Source: Galbula dea (Eukaryota > Chordata > Aves > Piciformes > Galbulidae). From it: DNA of 64,000 nt. A program made the translations under genes and the position numbers. Positions 1 through 15,200 of the stretch are shown piece after piece. The notes under the pieces were generated by a model. The model worked only from the letters and a program-made list of their open reading frames with translations, had not been told where the DNA came from and ran no database searches. Position 1 is the first letter of the stretch; the number at the start of each line of letters is the position of its first letter. Location: the NCBI GenBank assembly GCA_013399015.1, contig VWZX01009072.1, positions 1,302,001 through 1,366,000 of the forward strand, in the 5' to 3' direction.

Positions 1-47
1 CTTCTGAACTTAGAAATGGGTAAAATAATAATAACAAAAAAACATAC

Positions 48-214
48 CCAGCAGAATGCTCATTAAGAAAAGCCCAGAACTGTTCTAACTTCTCTTTGTC
101 TTGGATGAGGTCAGATAGACTGGGACCTGTCAATTCTTTGGGAACTTGGTGTAAATGCTGATCATCTTTGAGAGCATCGGGGCAGGATGGCAGACCAGTG
201 TCAGCAACAGTACT
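48..214 (-). CDS. RGS22: RGS22 exon: start of a C-terminal RGS domain
   Basis: The exon is 167 bases, enters in phase 0 and leaves with two bases of a codon. The acceptor is a pyrimidine tract on the minus strand right of 214, and the donor GTATGTT covers 47-41. Translation ends with SLSDLIQDKEKLEQFWAFLN, the usual first helices of an RGS domain. The first half (STVADTGLPSCPDAL and following) is a poorly conserved linker. It is the last RGS22 exon visible; its donor points to exons left of the window. Confidence 0.9.
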
Positions 215-3200
215 CTGAAAGAAGAAATTATTTCACTTGCATAACAGATTTTTTCATCTCTATATTTTGCTGAGTCTAATAATTCTCATGAGATAACTTC
301 TGTATCTGTAGAACAGCTTTTTGATCAGTGAGAAAACAAATTGAAATAAGGCTCCAGCTCTTAATTAGCTTTAGTTTTACATTTGCTTTAAACATACCAG
401 TGTGTGCAAGGTTACATAACCAAATAAACCAATGTATAATTTCAATTTACTTGAAGTTGAGATATTTACTCAAGATTAAGGGCCAAAAAAATTCCACAGA
501 CTTTAGTGGAAACTGTCTCATTGACTCCAGTCATACAGTGACCTTATGTTGATGTAACTCACAGAAGACCTGTATTTGTAATTAACACATTGACAGTCAA
601 TCATTCTCCAAAATAAATGGTGGAAATCGGGCTACTTGCTTCTCCAAACTGGCATGTAGTCAGTCTTTCATTGTGGATACTCAAAGTGTTAACCCTCTCT
701 GATAGAAAAAGTTTATTTTTGTTAGTAGGTACATGTCTTACCTCACCCTTCTTGGAACCACTCTCTTGCTGCAAAGCCTGAAGCTTTCTAAAGTACACAG
801 AGTCCAGCTGTCGAGTTTCTTCCACCAGCTCCACCTAATAAAAATAATATCTTACGTCATCCCTACAGTACACATTATAGATAGATGAAGAACAGGATGG
901 GCATCTTGCCAGTGACAGTGGATAGAGAAGAAGATATTTGCTAGTAATGAGACTGATGTTTAGAAGACACTAGAAGTCACATCCTTGTGACAATACAGTT
1001 AAAAGCTCTGGTGGAACACAATTTTCAGATGTGTGTAGGATCACATATAGATTTCTACAGAACATCACTAAATAACCTAACTCTGTTGTTAAGAAAATTA
1101 TTTTGTATTTTTTGAATTGCTAAATTATACTGTGTATACAATATAGTGTACATTGTGTCAGGCTTACCTGATTGTCTATACCACCAAATTGTATGCCAAA
1201 GTGCCACCAAGAAGCAGAAAAAGAGGTCTCATACCTGTGGCTCTCAGTAGGAAATTTCAAAAAAGACAGTGTGCCACAGATTTCCAGAAATGGAAGTTTA
1301 AGACAAGAAAGGTGCTATAATATCTAAATGATGAAGTTGAAAGCTTTCAGACTTTCAGTCTTGTCCCCTTCTTTAGTTTTACACCAAGTAATGACTTAAA
1401 ATAATTGTACATAACTAAAACTCGTAAGTATTAGTATTTTGTAACGTAAGTAGAAGCTTTACGTATATAAATAGAGCAGTTCTCTATGATGTGCAAACAA
1501 TCAGTAACTGCGTACTGAGTAGTTTGGTGACCCTCTCAGCTCACTAAACCATTCAAATGCAAGTTTCAGGATATTTAGCAGAAATGAGCCAATGTGTTAT
1601 ACTGACTAACATGCTGAAAACAAAGATTAAAAAGCTGTGTTGTTATTATATAAGAGTTTACATGTGAGACAAAAGAGTTTTTAGATTAATATTCATTACA
1701 GTTTTGTCTAAATATGAATACTACACTAATCACCGTGTTATCTGAATGCTTTCAGATTCAGTGTAACTCAATTCCACTGCTCTAAAGTGCTTTGGGGTAT
1801 TCTTTTCTTTAAAAGAAAATGTAGTTTAAAAGTAAATAGGAAAATAATTCAGAACATTTTTCATGAAGTTTAAACAGAAAGCAGATAGAAGCAGGATGGG
1901 AGTCAACAATAAAAAAAGAACTCTCCTGTTTTTATGTTTCATTTAAAGATTAAAAAATGCATACTGATCATGTCCCAAATAAACAATTTTAGACTCACCT
2001 AATTCTTGATAAAATATCTTGTTTCGCTAGGGGCCAAATATATCCTGCTGTACGGTAGAACAAAGGGAAAGACTAGAGCCAGGGACTGAACAAAATACAA
2101 AGCAGACCTTGTCTTTGTGCAGGGAAGGAGTGTGCCTGAGCATCAGCCTGCGCTAGTACAAAGAGACTCTAGTGTCTCCTAGAACAGGTCAGTTTAACGT
2201 CTGTGCATTGTAACTCTTCAGAAGTGCATGTATTATGCACTTACAAGGATTTAGTTCTGGGGATTTTGTGCTGATTAAGATGTTTGCGTTATTAGGGCAT
2301 TATGAAGTCTGCATGTAACTGCACTTGCATAGCAAAGCACCATCTAAACTGAAAGGGCAACAGATTATTCCCTAGTTAACTCAAGAAGGTATAAATTGAC
2401 ACAGATTAATTTAAAGCAAAAGTTTATATTTTTTCAGTTCTTAGTTTGAAGGAATTCTTCCAATGCTAGAAGCAGTGAAAACATTGTATTCCAGAAAGTG
2501 TTTAAAAGCAGAGTCCTTTTTATACAAAAATGATGTCTAATAATACTCAGCTGAGTCAATGACTTGACTCTGTGAGGGTTTGCAATAGATAGTAGACAAC
2601 TGTTATTGATAATACACAGGGCAAATATACATTTCCAGCAGACTGAAATGAGTCTGTTAGAGAGTAAATAAAATTTCAGATTAGTGAAAGCACCTATCAA
2701 TTACATGGTGTTCTGCAGATCACAAACAATTATAGCTGAAATAGTTTAGAAAAAGATACTGAAAAGTGAAGAGAATATTTTGCAGATGTGTTTGGGCTAG
2801 TATATTTCACTTAAGTAATATTTTTCAATGTTAAAACTCTCAAAGTTTCTTAAGGAAATTAAATTATCACAGGATGAGAGAGAAGGTCCCCATATGAATT
2901 AATTAGAAGTTAGAAAATAAAAAATAATGAAATGAATAACTTCAATTATGGGGTGGGGTTCCTATTCCTATCCAACACAGGCAATTCTATTAATCTATTC
3001 GAGCCTCATAGGGATCTGCACTAAAGTTGTTTCTTTAAACATTTAGAAATTATCTGGGAAATGAGGTAAAGAGGTAACAAAGTTTGCCAAAAGAATCTAC
3101 AGAGGAAAAAAATGACTAAAAAGAACTGCAGGATTTTAGGACACTTTAGCATCTTCGTGATAAAAGGGCAGCTGAATTCAATGACAATAAACATTAAGTC

Positions 3201-6200
3201 ATTCCAGAGAGCTCCAAATTAGAGCTTTCCATTAGTTGTTATTACTTAGTAAAGAGATCTTGGAATCATTGCAGATGGCTATTAGCTACATTTTGCACAT
3301 CCACTCGAACTTCACCAGGACTAAAAGGGAGTTAGAATCAGAGGAACAATAAGGAAAGGAACAAAGAGCAAAACAGATTATGATTCTACCACTGGCTAGT
3401 ATTTTTTAATCTCAATCCAGATCTTGAGTACTGCTTGCATCTAATCAAAAGAATGTAAACAAACAAATAGGGTTGGTAAGTGTAACAAAGGTATTGAATG
3501 GCTTCTGGAAGAGGAGACTTTAAATAATCTAGGATTTATGTGTTTTGAAGAGATGTAATTGAAGTGGGATACAACAGAAACTTGTAAAACATAACATTGA
3601 GAATATGACAAGGTAACATTTTTTCCCTGTTCCACAGTAAATCAGTCTGAATTTCTTTCACACAGAAACCTAGGCCTTAATGCCACATTCATGACATACA
3701 AAACTAGAGCAACAGATGAGATTTTCAGGGAGGCATTTGCAAACAAACCAAGACAAATATTTTTTTCTCCTATTGCATGATTAAACCATCAAACCCACAA
3801 CTACTGTGAGGCTGAAGGCAGAAAATTACAGAAGTCAAATTTACATAAACACATGGGGGAAAAAAACCTCATTAAAGATCATTAAATGCTGAAGTGTGGA
3901 TAAGACCTCTCCTTCATGAACCTTAGTTGCAAAGTGCTGAGGCTGACAACACTGCTGTATTGGGGGGTTTTCTGTTCTTATAATTTATTCTTAAATGTTT
4001 AATACTGGCCAGCGCCTAACAGTCTTAAGACCATTCTCAACTTTGATTTTGAGTGCCTGTTCTCCTAGATGTTCATACACGAACGTACAATATAGTAACA
4101 AAAATACACTGCACTACAAAAGTATCAAAAAAGGATTTCAAAATGTTTTTTCAGGAAGCAACACACACACACGTTCTCCTTACATGCTGACAGAAGTATC
4201 TGCAGTAAGTGATGATGTTTCCTATAAAAATGGAGATGCTTCAGCTAAGGTCACAGTGGTGAAAAACAGGAACAATAAATAACTTCCCACCCTCCAACTC
4301 CTGTTTCCCCATTGTAAGTTTCTCCTTTCTTAAGCCAGAAAGACATGTTAAAGACTTGGACTTAGAAGTCTGACCTACAGTTGTTAACTTGTAGGTAAGT
4401 TTACAAAAAGCAGAGATCCACAGCATCCACCGGTGCCTCCACCATTTCTTCTTATTTGTCAAATGCAGTCAGGGTTGCAGCCGTCTCCCCCGGCCTGCAT
4501 GAGCTTGCTCAGTTCAAGCCTTCAGAGGCTTTCTGGAATTAGAATGGAGTACATCACTGAGCCACCTACTTCAGGAAGGCTGCAGGGCACAGGTAGCCCT
4601 TACACAGCAGGGCAGCTATCTAAAAAGTGTTTGGGGCCCATACAGCTGGATCACCATATCATGTTTCTTCTTATGCTAAGCAGTAGCTGCACTTTAATTC
4701 TAAAGACCAAGAAATACTTGGTGCAATTAATATAGACTTAGCATCACTACAGTGACACTCCAGAAACACAGCATATTTTGTACTTGTCATTAAAAACATA
4801 GAAGGTTTATGGACCATCCATCATCATAAAATTACTTTAGATCAGTGATAAGATTGCAGAAACCTGACACTTCCTGAGTGCAAAGAGAAATTTTGCCACA
4901 GCAAGATGCTTTCCTCTCTAATTCACAGACTAAGGGGTCTGTGAAACCTGCACCTTCCTTTCAGATGGGAAGTCTGCTCTCCACAGTAACCTCAGCCTAC
5001 TCCATGCATCAGCATAGAGAAGAGTGAAAGCACAAAATATCCCATAATACTTCTCCCTTCCTGACTATAAATGTAACAGTTGTATATGAAGACTTTTGTG
5101 ACTTCATTCCCTCGCATAAGAATTTTTCACAGTGTTATCCAGAACAGTTACCTTTCCATAAGTATGCTTGTCTGCTTCCACCATCTTCATCCATGGCTCT
5201 AGCAGAATGGTGAGGATATATTCTTCTGCTGGGTCAAAAAGATCCTCAAAAGCTGGGTCTATTTTCTGATAAATCATGTTTTTCTTACTCTGATGAAGTC
5301 CTATGTCCAAACTGGCAGATGGGGCAATGTAGGTTGCATAAAGGAACTACAATAAACCAGAAGAAAACTGTTCCTTAGTCATCAACCATTCCAATGGTCA
5401 CATTGAAGGAGAGAATTAGTGCGTATTTGGTGTGTATTCTGAACATAAAGATTTCATTCTGAGTGGAGATTCTTTTGCTCAGTTCTTTGACATTGGTGAG
5501 AATCCTCATGGTACAGGATCCATAAGAGGAGATACTGTTGCACAACTAAGGTCTAAATCTTTACCAAAGCAAGGATTAAAATATGCTTTTTCACAAAGCA
5601 GAGCTTGCCATTCAACATGTACAAACAGAAGAAAAGTTGTACCTGGAGAATGTTTCTTCCTCACTAGCTGCTCACTCTTGAAGCATAAAGCAATTTTTTT
5701 TTAAATTTGAAATTATTTTTTCCCAAATAGTGCCCTAAGTCAAATTCTTGGGTTTCAGAGGTTTCATAAATTGCTATGAAAAAAAAACATTTAAAAGTCA
5801 GAGAAAGCCACTTTCTTCCAGGAATATCTTGGAAGAAGATACTCCAGAATATCTTTCTACTACATCATGATTCTGACTGCAGCTGGAAACTCAAGTGAAA
5901 AAAAGATGCTGCTGTAACAAAATTCATATATTTATAAATGCATCCTGTGATTCATATTGTCAAAGTCTAACTAATTTTCAAACGTATGGTCAGGGGATCT
6001 GATTAGTAGCATAAACCAGAATTTCTCTCAGGACAGCACTGAGGAGCCCATCTTAAGTATTTATTATCACAGTTTCGACAATGAAAAATGCAGGTTTCTA
6101 ATAATTCATATTTTCTTTATGTTGCCAAAAAACAGTTGTAACTAGCAGATATACAAAGCAACAGAAAAGAATAAAGATACATTTAGTCTGTGTTCAAGCA

Positions 6201-9200
6201 GTAATAAAACACTGTTGTGTTTAGATTTCTAGCATAGTGGGAGAATGTTTGAGTACATTAAATAATGATGTTTGTTTGTTTTAAATGAAATTCTGATTTA
6301 TTTGACTCTTTTGGACAGCAACAGTGCCAGGCTACGTCCCCATTATTTTGAACCTTAGCAGTTTGAAACAGACCCTTTAGACTCTCCTGATGTCAGGTCA
6401 CTGAGGAATACAGGGCTGCGATGGCTGAGATCCATTCTCCAGTTAGAACTTGTTACAATTACCATATTTACTATCTATGCAGGATTTCATCCCCTTTTTA
6501 CATAGATCAAACTGTTGAAAACAAAGATGGTTTGTATCTATTATGGCCCACATTATCAGTGCAACAAAGACTCCCAGGTATAAAGGCAAGGTCGAAGAAT
6601 GAGGACATCCATATGAAGAGTCCTAGCTGAAGAACAAGACCACATTTACCCTAAATTATGCCCTTCTCAGCAAATAATCAAATAAATTTAAATTTAACAG
6701 AGACAGCATTAATTGGATAGTGATTTGAAAAGCTGGAAGTTGTTTTGAAGAACCCTAACACAAATAAAATTTCAGCTACATGGTGTTCTATCTAGCCTGA
6801 TACAAAACATTTAACATATAGCATAGCTAAATTAGAAGGGACTACTTCGATGTGTGTCTCTTTAAAAATAAACTTTTAAAAGAGGGGTTAACCATTTTAT
6901 TTGTCATTAGGGCTACATTCCTCCATCTCTTATGACTCATAAAACCACACAAGGGACCTGTTAGTTGGTGAAAAGCTCCAAAAATAGGTCCTCAATATTT
7001 TAATAGACATTTAAACTGGTTAGTTAAATGGCTGATCACTTTTAGCATAGTTTCAAGATAAAATCAAAACAAACACTCCACAAGTTTCTTGTGCAGAACT
7101 CTTCTTTGCACCATGATTTTTTAAGAAATGGGTTAACTTGGGTGTATGTCCTTCTCTTCTTTAGAGCCGACAAAAATGTCAGCCTACAGAGTCAGAAATT
7201 GCCTAGGCTAAGGAAGCTTTGGCCAAAAACTGCTGACAATCTGCTCACATAAAGAGTGACATATTGGCATATTAAGGACTGCCTGCAGGCTGCTCTACCT
7301 GTAGAACTGCCCCAAGTCTTGTGTCATATCACATGCAAAACTGAAGAATAATAGAGATTTTTTTTTCAAGAAAAAATAGTTAGGGCTGGTAATACATGTG
7401 AAACAGGTAGCTATAGGAGTGCATGCTTCCAAACTCAAGACTTAGTGCTGTAAAAAAAACTAAGAATGGCCTATTCACTTTTGAAGGATGCAGATCTACA
7501 GTGTCTGAAGACGTCAGATGATGCTGTATGTTTTCCCAAATTCTTGTAAGAATCCATTGCTGTGGAATTTGGCCCATCAATTAAAAAGGTAACATAACAA
7601 AGGGACAAGTGAATGCAGTCACTTGCAGGTAGGGGAGAAACAAGAAGGAGCTTTCATCCTCATGTCCCTTGCTAAGAGTTCAGGCAAATCTGTAGATTTG
7701 CCCTGATTTGAATGCAACGGCTGCAGGAAAAGCAGCTGCAAAGAGTTCTAGATAAGCCAAAAAAGAGGAAAGGTGTCTATTCACAGCCTTCAACACAGGG
7801 GCAATGAAGTTAGCAACATATAGCGAGAAAACACACTGTATCCTTTAAAAAAGATTATTCACAGCCTTTTTTGACTCCCATGTCATGGAAATCCTGTGGT
7901 ATTCTGAACCTCAGCGGAATAGTGAAACTCCTGTATTGGCCAGCCTCCTAAAGGATAAATGGAAAAATAACTACATTAAAGGAACTTAAAGGTTATCAAA
8001 TGCATATACAAATCTTAAGCGTGTGGTATCGAGTGCACTTCATATTTCATTTATTCCGTGTTTTGTTCATTTTGTAATACACAAAGATTTTCCCTACCTG
8101 TTAGCTACACATTTTCCTACAATCATATTAAAATAAGCAATGCATTGAACCCAAAACTGCATCTGGAAATTTGGTCAGAGTTCGCATCTTGGAATTACTT
8201 ATAATGGCACAAATCTGAAGTAAGAGATGTTTGGGAAATTCAGATAAAGACTTTGGCCTTATTTATGACTTTCCATATCTGGGATTGCTCAAATCTTGGG
8301 TTTTGGTATGAATTTATCCCCAGATGAGGAGGCTTTGGTAAGCAATCTCAAAAAGACTAGAGTAAAGCAAGAAACACAAAAAACATTTAAGTGCAAGTGC
8401 TTTGTGCTGCTGCCCAAAGGCACAGATATTGCTCTGATCTAAATGAGGAACTTGCGCAGCTGCGTGACAGAATCATATGATAGCAGAATACAATACACTG
8501 GCTGATCTTAGATGGAAAGGCTGAACTGCCTTAACCCCATCATCACTTTCCACTAACATAAGTCTTGTGCCTGACCCTAAAAGTTCACAGTAATGAGAAG
8601 TACCTTTATCTAAATTGATTCTAGTGTTAAAATACTATACTTTCCATACCTGTATTAAATTTTCTAACTCTATTTTTTTTAATAGAAAACTGCAATATGT
8701 GTTTCTTTATTGCTTTTCTTTCCCAGCTTATTTTACATTCTTGTGCATATGTTTATAGTGAATAGCCATATATATTTTTCTGGATGATGGTTGGTACTCA
8801 TTTTTCTTATCCATCAAATCCATTCTCAGTGTAGTTTCCTTTCCTGGTTGAATGAATATACACTTTACACCTTACCTTAGAGTATTTTCTTACTCTATTA
8901 TAAAGCTGAGATAGAAATGCCTAGCAAATGAAACAAGTAGCAAATACACAGCAATCAAGGTTTACCCTTTTTTTCAACAGGAAGGAGGCAGAACACAAAC
9001 AGAATACTCTGGATCTCTCTTTCTCTAACAAATAGTAAAATATATACGACAATGTGTTGTGCAAATCTGATCCATATTCTCTTAGGAGTATTTGGAATTA
9101 CTATCTTACTGTGCCAAAGGTGAGCATAGAATCTGGGAAGGCATCTCTTCCATAAGCAGATCCTGTAGATTGGATGCAGCTTGACTCTTTACTGTGTTCC

Positions 9201-12200
9201 AATGAAAACAAGAACAATTTTTGTGCAGCCTTAAAAGGCAAGCTTGAGAATGATACCAAATGTTGCAGCACATGTGTTGATTTGTTATGTTACATTTCAG
9301 CTGTTAGTTATGCTAATGGAACAGTTTCACATATTTTGTTTTGATGTATTTACTTTAATGGCTATGTGTATGTAGTTCTCTGCAATTGCCTGGTTACACT
9401 GGTTGTATGATGTTCTGCTGTCACCACCAGGCCAACACTGGAAATAAGATAAGTAAAAAAGACTTCAGCCTTAACTCTCAGCCACGCAACCATTGCAGAA
9501 AGTGCACAAACTGAAAACCATCATGGACCATAACCTAAGATTTAGTCAGCAACAAAACATATAGGAAAATGAATACACAGTCTAGATATTGTTAATTTGC
9601 ATGTCTCTTGTGAGTGGGGTCTTTAACCACACACAGGCCTGAACAGATAGAGATAGTCTTAGAGATACAGTGAGTTGCCCTCAGACTCAGTCAGTAAGCA
9701 GAGCTAGAATGGAAAACATCTAAACAGGGTGACAGTTCGAGTTTGCCAGTGTGTGACAACTCCATGCCTCAGCATCTGCTTGAGTTTCTGTACAAATAAC
9801 ACTGATTTAGGTGAGAATTCTGAACAAATATGCAAAACTCTGCCATTTGCCCAAGTAAAACTTCCAAGTAGGAAGACAAATTCGAAGGAGTCCACATGCT
9901 CAGTAACATAAGCCATAGTAAGAGATTATTCTCCGCCACTCTTACAGATATTTGTTCCAATCACATGTGAAGTAGCTTTGCTTTGTTACAGCATATATTG
10001 AAATATGCAGATAGGATATACCCCTACACAAAGTGTACAGGGGAAAAAGAGAACAAAGTTTCACAAAGTGATTTTAAAAGTTGCTTGGGGTTCTTCTAAT
10101 AATATCACATTGCTGCAGCCCCCTTCCCTACAAGTATTGGACTGCTCTGCAGTCAGTGACAGCCATCACACCAATGGCCTGTGCTGAACCTGTTCATGAT
10201 TGTTTTATCCCCTGCATGCTTAATTAAGAATACTTGTTTACAGGAGACATCTGTTCCGCTTGGCAGCAAATGAGGGTCTAAAGATCAAATGGGTGAGATG
10301 ATAACTGCAAAAAGAGCATAATGATGCCCTGACAATTAGAAAAACAGGATTAACATGAAAGATTCATTTTCATGACTGAGGTTGTTATCTGAGGTCTGAA
10401 TTGTGAGACCTGCAGTTCTAACCCGCAGAGGAGATGGAAGGGAAGTACAGAACTATTAGAAGATTTAGAAACAATACTCTTTGATATTAACACCAAACAG
10501 ATAGTTTCCAAATAAGACACAGAGAAGCACAGAGGAGATTACGTAAACTGAGTATAATAGATAAAGCTGAGAACAGGCAGCAAAGCCTAGAAATCAAAGT
10601 TTGCATGTTTAACATTTAAATAAAGAAATTCCATGGAAACAATATGAAGAGCTTCTTTTATTGTCCAAACCCCAGATTTTCTTTAGTGCAGGTTGTCAAG
10701 ATTTGGAAACTTTTTTAATTTCTATCTTCTTTTCAGTCTTTACACTCAACAAATTTATTTGTTAAGGGTAAACAGATTATTTACAACTTACTTGAGCCTG
10801 TTCATGTATTTTAAAAGGATGAAGAGACTCTTGGTAGAAAAGCTGATGATAAGCCTGTAGGTCAAACCAAAAGTATGCACTGTTCTTCCACAGCTAGAGA
10901 TGAAAAATATTGTAAGTTATTGCTACCCAAATATAGCATTATAAAAGATTGACTTTCCAATGAAAGTAATTATTCAGCTCCTTGGGGTCATCATAAATCA
11001 ACTTAAGACAGATTTAAAATCTTGTTGCATACTTGCAGAAGGACAGCATATTTACTTGCATTGCCACTGTGATACCATATCTTTTATTGTATCCTTTATG
11101 CATAATCAGCCATTAAAATTGTTAACATTGTAGGAAACATTTGAGGAGTAACTACATTTCATTGGCATAAGGCCAATATTAAAGAAGAAATGCTGATAAT
11201 GGACATACAGAATTTGTGCCATGGTGAAATATTTTTCAGTAATAACCAAAACAATTAAATATTGTGCACTTATGAAGTTTGGAGCTTAAAAATACCCCCA
11301 CCACTGGACAATAAAGAAAGTGCTCCAAAAAGATAGGGGCAGGGAACTTGCTCTGCCAAAGGTAGCCTGCCAGACCTGATATATGAGTGGCAAAGGCTCC
11401 ACAGTTGTAGACAAAACCACAAGGAAATAATTTTCAAAGGAAACTGGCATCTGTGAGGACATCTAGAGGACATATGGGTGGGTGGCTATCTCTGATGAAA
11501 AAATAAGTTACTTTTAGTTAGATTTCGATCTATACACATTTAACATTTTTAGCTGAAGGTATTCAGCTTTGGAAACATTGGTTCTTGCCTTCTGGTAGCC
11601 AAAGGCATTTCTAGCTACTGATGCCGGATGCAGGTTGCGCCAGCAGTGAAACAGATGTCCATCTTGAGGGCATTCAAATCTCCCCTAAAGATTCAGTTTT
11701 TCTCCAAAGGAACCAAACTTGACTAAGATTCATAACTTGCTTCAACCAATCTACAATTTACACCCAGGAATGAATGATGGATGTTGACTGAAAGGAAGAA
11801 ATAGTGTTGTGTTTCCTGGAAATCCAAGAACCTTCATGGAAGTAGAAGAACGTTTTTAAAACATTGGAGATTTTGAACATCACTAACCCAGCAAGTAAGA
11901 AGGAGGCAGACTATCATGAGTAATGGCATAGTGTATTTTCCATCTTTCAAAAAAATGTTTTTATGGGTTAAGACCTCAATTTTTCTGCCAAGTTAAAGGC
12001 TAGTTTTTAAAAATTACTAGTCTTTTTTTTTTTTATCCCTGATGGCACAATCAGATTTCCAATAGGTTTAAGACAGTTAGGATCTGACAGCTTGGTTAAG
12101 ACCTGCCATTAGTTTGAATATACACATGAACAGTTTATTGTTGTTGAGGGATTGGAGTCTCACAAGTAATAACTCATCTAGTCATCAATCTTTCTTTCTC

Positions 12201-15200
12201 CATTTTTTTTTCCGGTCTGGCTGCTCTCTATAACTTGGCGTTCAGTCAACTGTGGACTAAATTATCACAGGGTAGGAAAATGCTCATACCTTATTCCCTG
12301 ACTTCTCACAGAACTGTGTGAAGTGGTAGCCTGCTCTGTTCTCCAAATAAAGAGACTGCAGCATGCTTTCCATTCTTGATCCCCCTAAGACAACACTGCC
12401 AGCAGCACTTTTTCCCTGGACAAATAAAATATAGCTATACAGCAAGGAATAACAGGCTTTCATTATTTTCAAATGTCAGTACATTTCAATGGAAGGCTAT
12501 GCAGCGTGTTCAATTAGTATGTTCATCCCAAGAAACTAGACTCCATTTTCTACTACATATGTAATTGATCATAGCTCTTTATAGCATTTTCCCACTAACT
12601 ACTCGCATTCTATGGAATAAGTCTGATGACTGAAGTCACACAGAGTAACAAAACTATAGCGTCTCTTAGGTAGTTCCTCAATACTTAAAACAGAAAACCA
12701 AACCTGGCCTTAATTCTGCAAATAACTATTTAGCTCTGAATCCAGTGAATTTCAATGATACTGAACCATGTCCCTTAGCTGTCGAAGTTCTCTCAGCTCA
12801 GGCTACTGAGTTTGAATTGAGAGAATCACAGAACCATTTAGTTTAGAAAAGACCTCCAAGATCATCAAGTCCAACCATCAATCCAACACGACCATGCCCG
12901 CAACACCACGTCGCAAAGTGGCACATTTACATGTTATTTGAACACCTCCAGGGGTGGTGACCCCTCTGCTTCCCTGGGAAACCTGTTCCAATGCCTTACT
13001 ACTGTTTCAGTGAAGAAATTTTTCCTAATATCCAACCTGAACTTCCCCTGGCACAACTTTAGGCGATTTCCTCTTGTCTTATCACTAGTTATTTGGGAGA
13101 AGAGACCAACACCTATGTCACTCCAGCCTCCCTTTCAGGTAGCTGTAGAGAAGGCGGCTTCCCCTCAGCCTCCTCTCCTCCAAACTAAGCAACCCCAGTT
13201 CCCTCAGCCATTCCTCATAAGACCAATTACCTTCATACAGAAAGGGTACTGGCCAATTAGTAACACCTTCATACACAAAGTATACTGACAAATTAGCAAG
13301 TGACCCTTTCATATTCAAAAGATACTGACCAATTAACAAGTAACACTTAATAGATAAAAACAACTACCATAAATGTGATAAAAACAGTGCACTACAAAGA
13401 CATGTAGATACAATAAGACTGATGCTGTGAGCTGTGGGGAGGATAGCATGCTAAGACTGCGTAGGGTGTCAAGGCCTTTGCGTGCAGCTACAGAGCTCCT
13501 GCTGGCTGACTCCTACTTTCTCTCTCAGGCTATCTAACTTCTTTCTTGTGAGAAACTGACCTCTGCTTTTTCTAGTTTCTCTCCTGTAGGAGCCTGGCCT
13601 TTGCGGCCCACAATGACACACCACAAGTAAATGCTGACATTCTAAGTGCAACCCTGTATAAGGTATTGACATTTGTATAATCAAATTTTTCCCCATCATT
13701 GAGTACTTCCATTACAATACTGCACAACGAAATGGCTTAAATCATGATTTAAAACAATTAATATTTTCAAGTAGTACTTACTGGGAGCAGCTCAGCATAA
13801 GTGTACTTTCTATGACCCTGGTGTTTTGAGACTTCGGTGTCATCCAAAGCTAAGCAATGAATCATGTCTCTGCTCACTGGCTTTGGCCTGGATCCACAAA
13901 AAAACACCAAAATTTTCAATATATATTTATGAAAAAACTAAGAGTGCTTAAAAAATAAACAACTAAGAAGGGACATGAGAAAGGTAGAATGACATAGTGA
14001 ATAGTAGAGGAAGAAGTACATGGAGTTCAAAATTTTATTATAAATGTAAAAACCCAGAGGAATACTTTCACATGTGACCCTTCAGATTTACTGACCCAGC
14101 AGACCTTTGAGGGCAAGTGCTTGAGACAGGTTAAAAGAGGATGAACGTATGTAGATAATATTAACTATTACACAAGAGATGGTAAAATCCTTGTATTTGG
14201 AGAAATAAAACTTTGTGTTGTATCACAAACAAATGAGAAATTAATCAGCCAGGGAGGAATTCTCCATGCACACCATCTGTACCATAACTGTGCTTCACTA
14301 AGCAGATTATTGTATTAAAGTATTCATGAAAACAGTAGAACATAAAAGCCTTTCATAAATATTTGAAGTGTATTGGTGTGCAGAGAGACCTACAAGGGAC
14401 TTTTGTACTTACCAGTTTCTACTACTAGAAATGTCATCCCTTTGGGGGCTCTGACTTGATGGCAGGATAGGTGATAATCTCAATGATCTCTTCAAAGAGA
14501 AATCTGGCGTAGCTTGTTTTAATAAAGTTGGTGAGCTTGTTCTAGGTTTCTAAAAGATAGAAAAATACAGCAATTCTGATTATTTTTCCACATTTGTGTC
14601 ATCTTAACATGTTCTCATTAACTACTCAGAAGCATTCAAGGGTTTTGAGTACTATTCCTCCCTGTCAAACTTAATATGTAAACCCACAAATTTTAAAAAT
14701 CTTGTAAGATTTTTCAACAGAGTTTAATAATGAATATAGATTTTTAAAAATACTTTAACACGTAGAAATATTGTACAAAGTTACAGAAGGTGTCACGTGA
14801 AGAGCACATGAACATGCTTTGTGAATCTGTACTAACATTACCTTAAGTAGCTCACTGTAAGAAAGATGCAATCAGACTAGGACAGAAAGGGTCATTCTGC
14901 CATACTATCACTGAGTTATTCTGAACAAAATCATTCTATGACTTTTTGGATATGCCAGTTGCATTCAAAGTGCCCCCAGAAATTCACCCTGAGTTGCTGC
15001 TCTCTCTAAGCTCTTGCAAGCACAGTGGAACTGGAACATTCAAAACCCCAAATTTCTCAAGGCAGGGGGCGGGAAGCAAAAAATGGTCTATCATCTGATT
15101 CTGTGAGGTTCATAAGTGCCTGGTCATAGTTTTCTTCAAGTGCTGAAATCAACAGGGGCTGGAAAAGCTGTAGAGTCAGGATCCTCCTGTCTGCTTGACC

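Noticed and set aside
8467..8600. CR1 3' terminus on the minus strand
   Set aside because: Only the short periodic string fits; the neighbouring bases do not follow the CR1 3' body closely enough to call.
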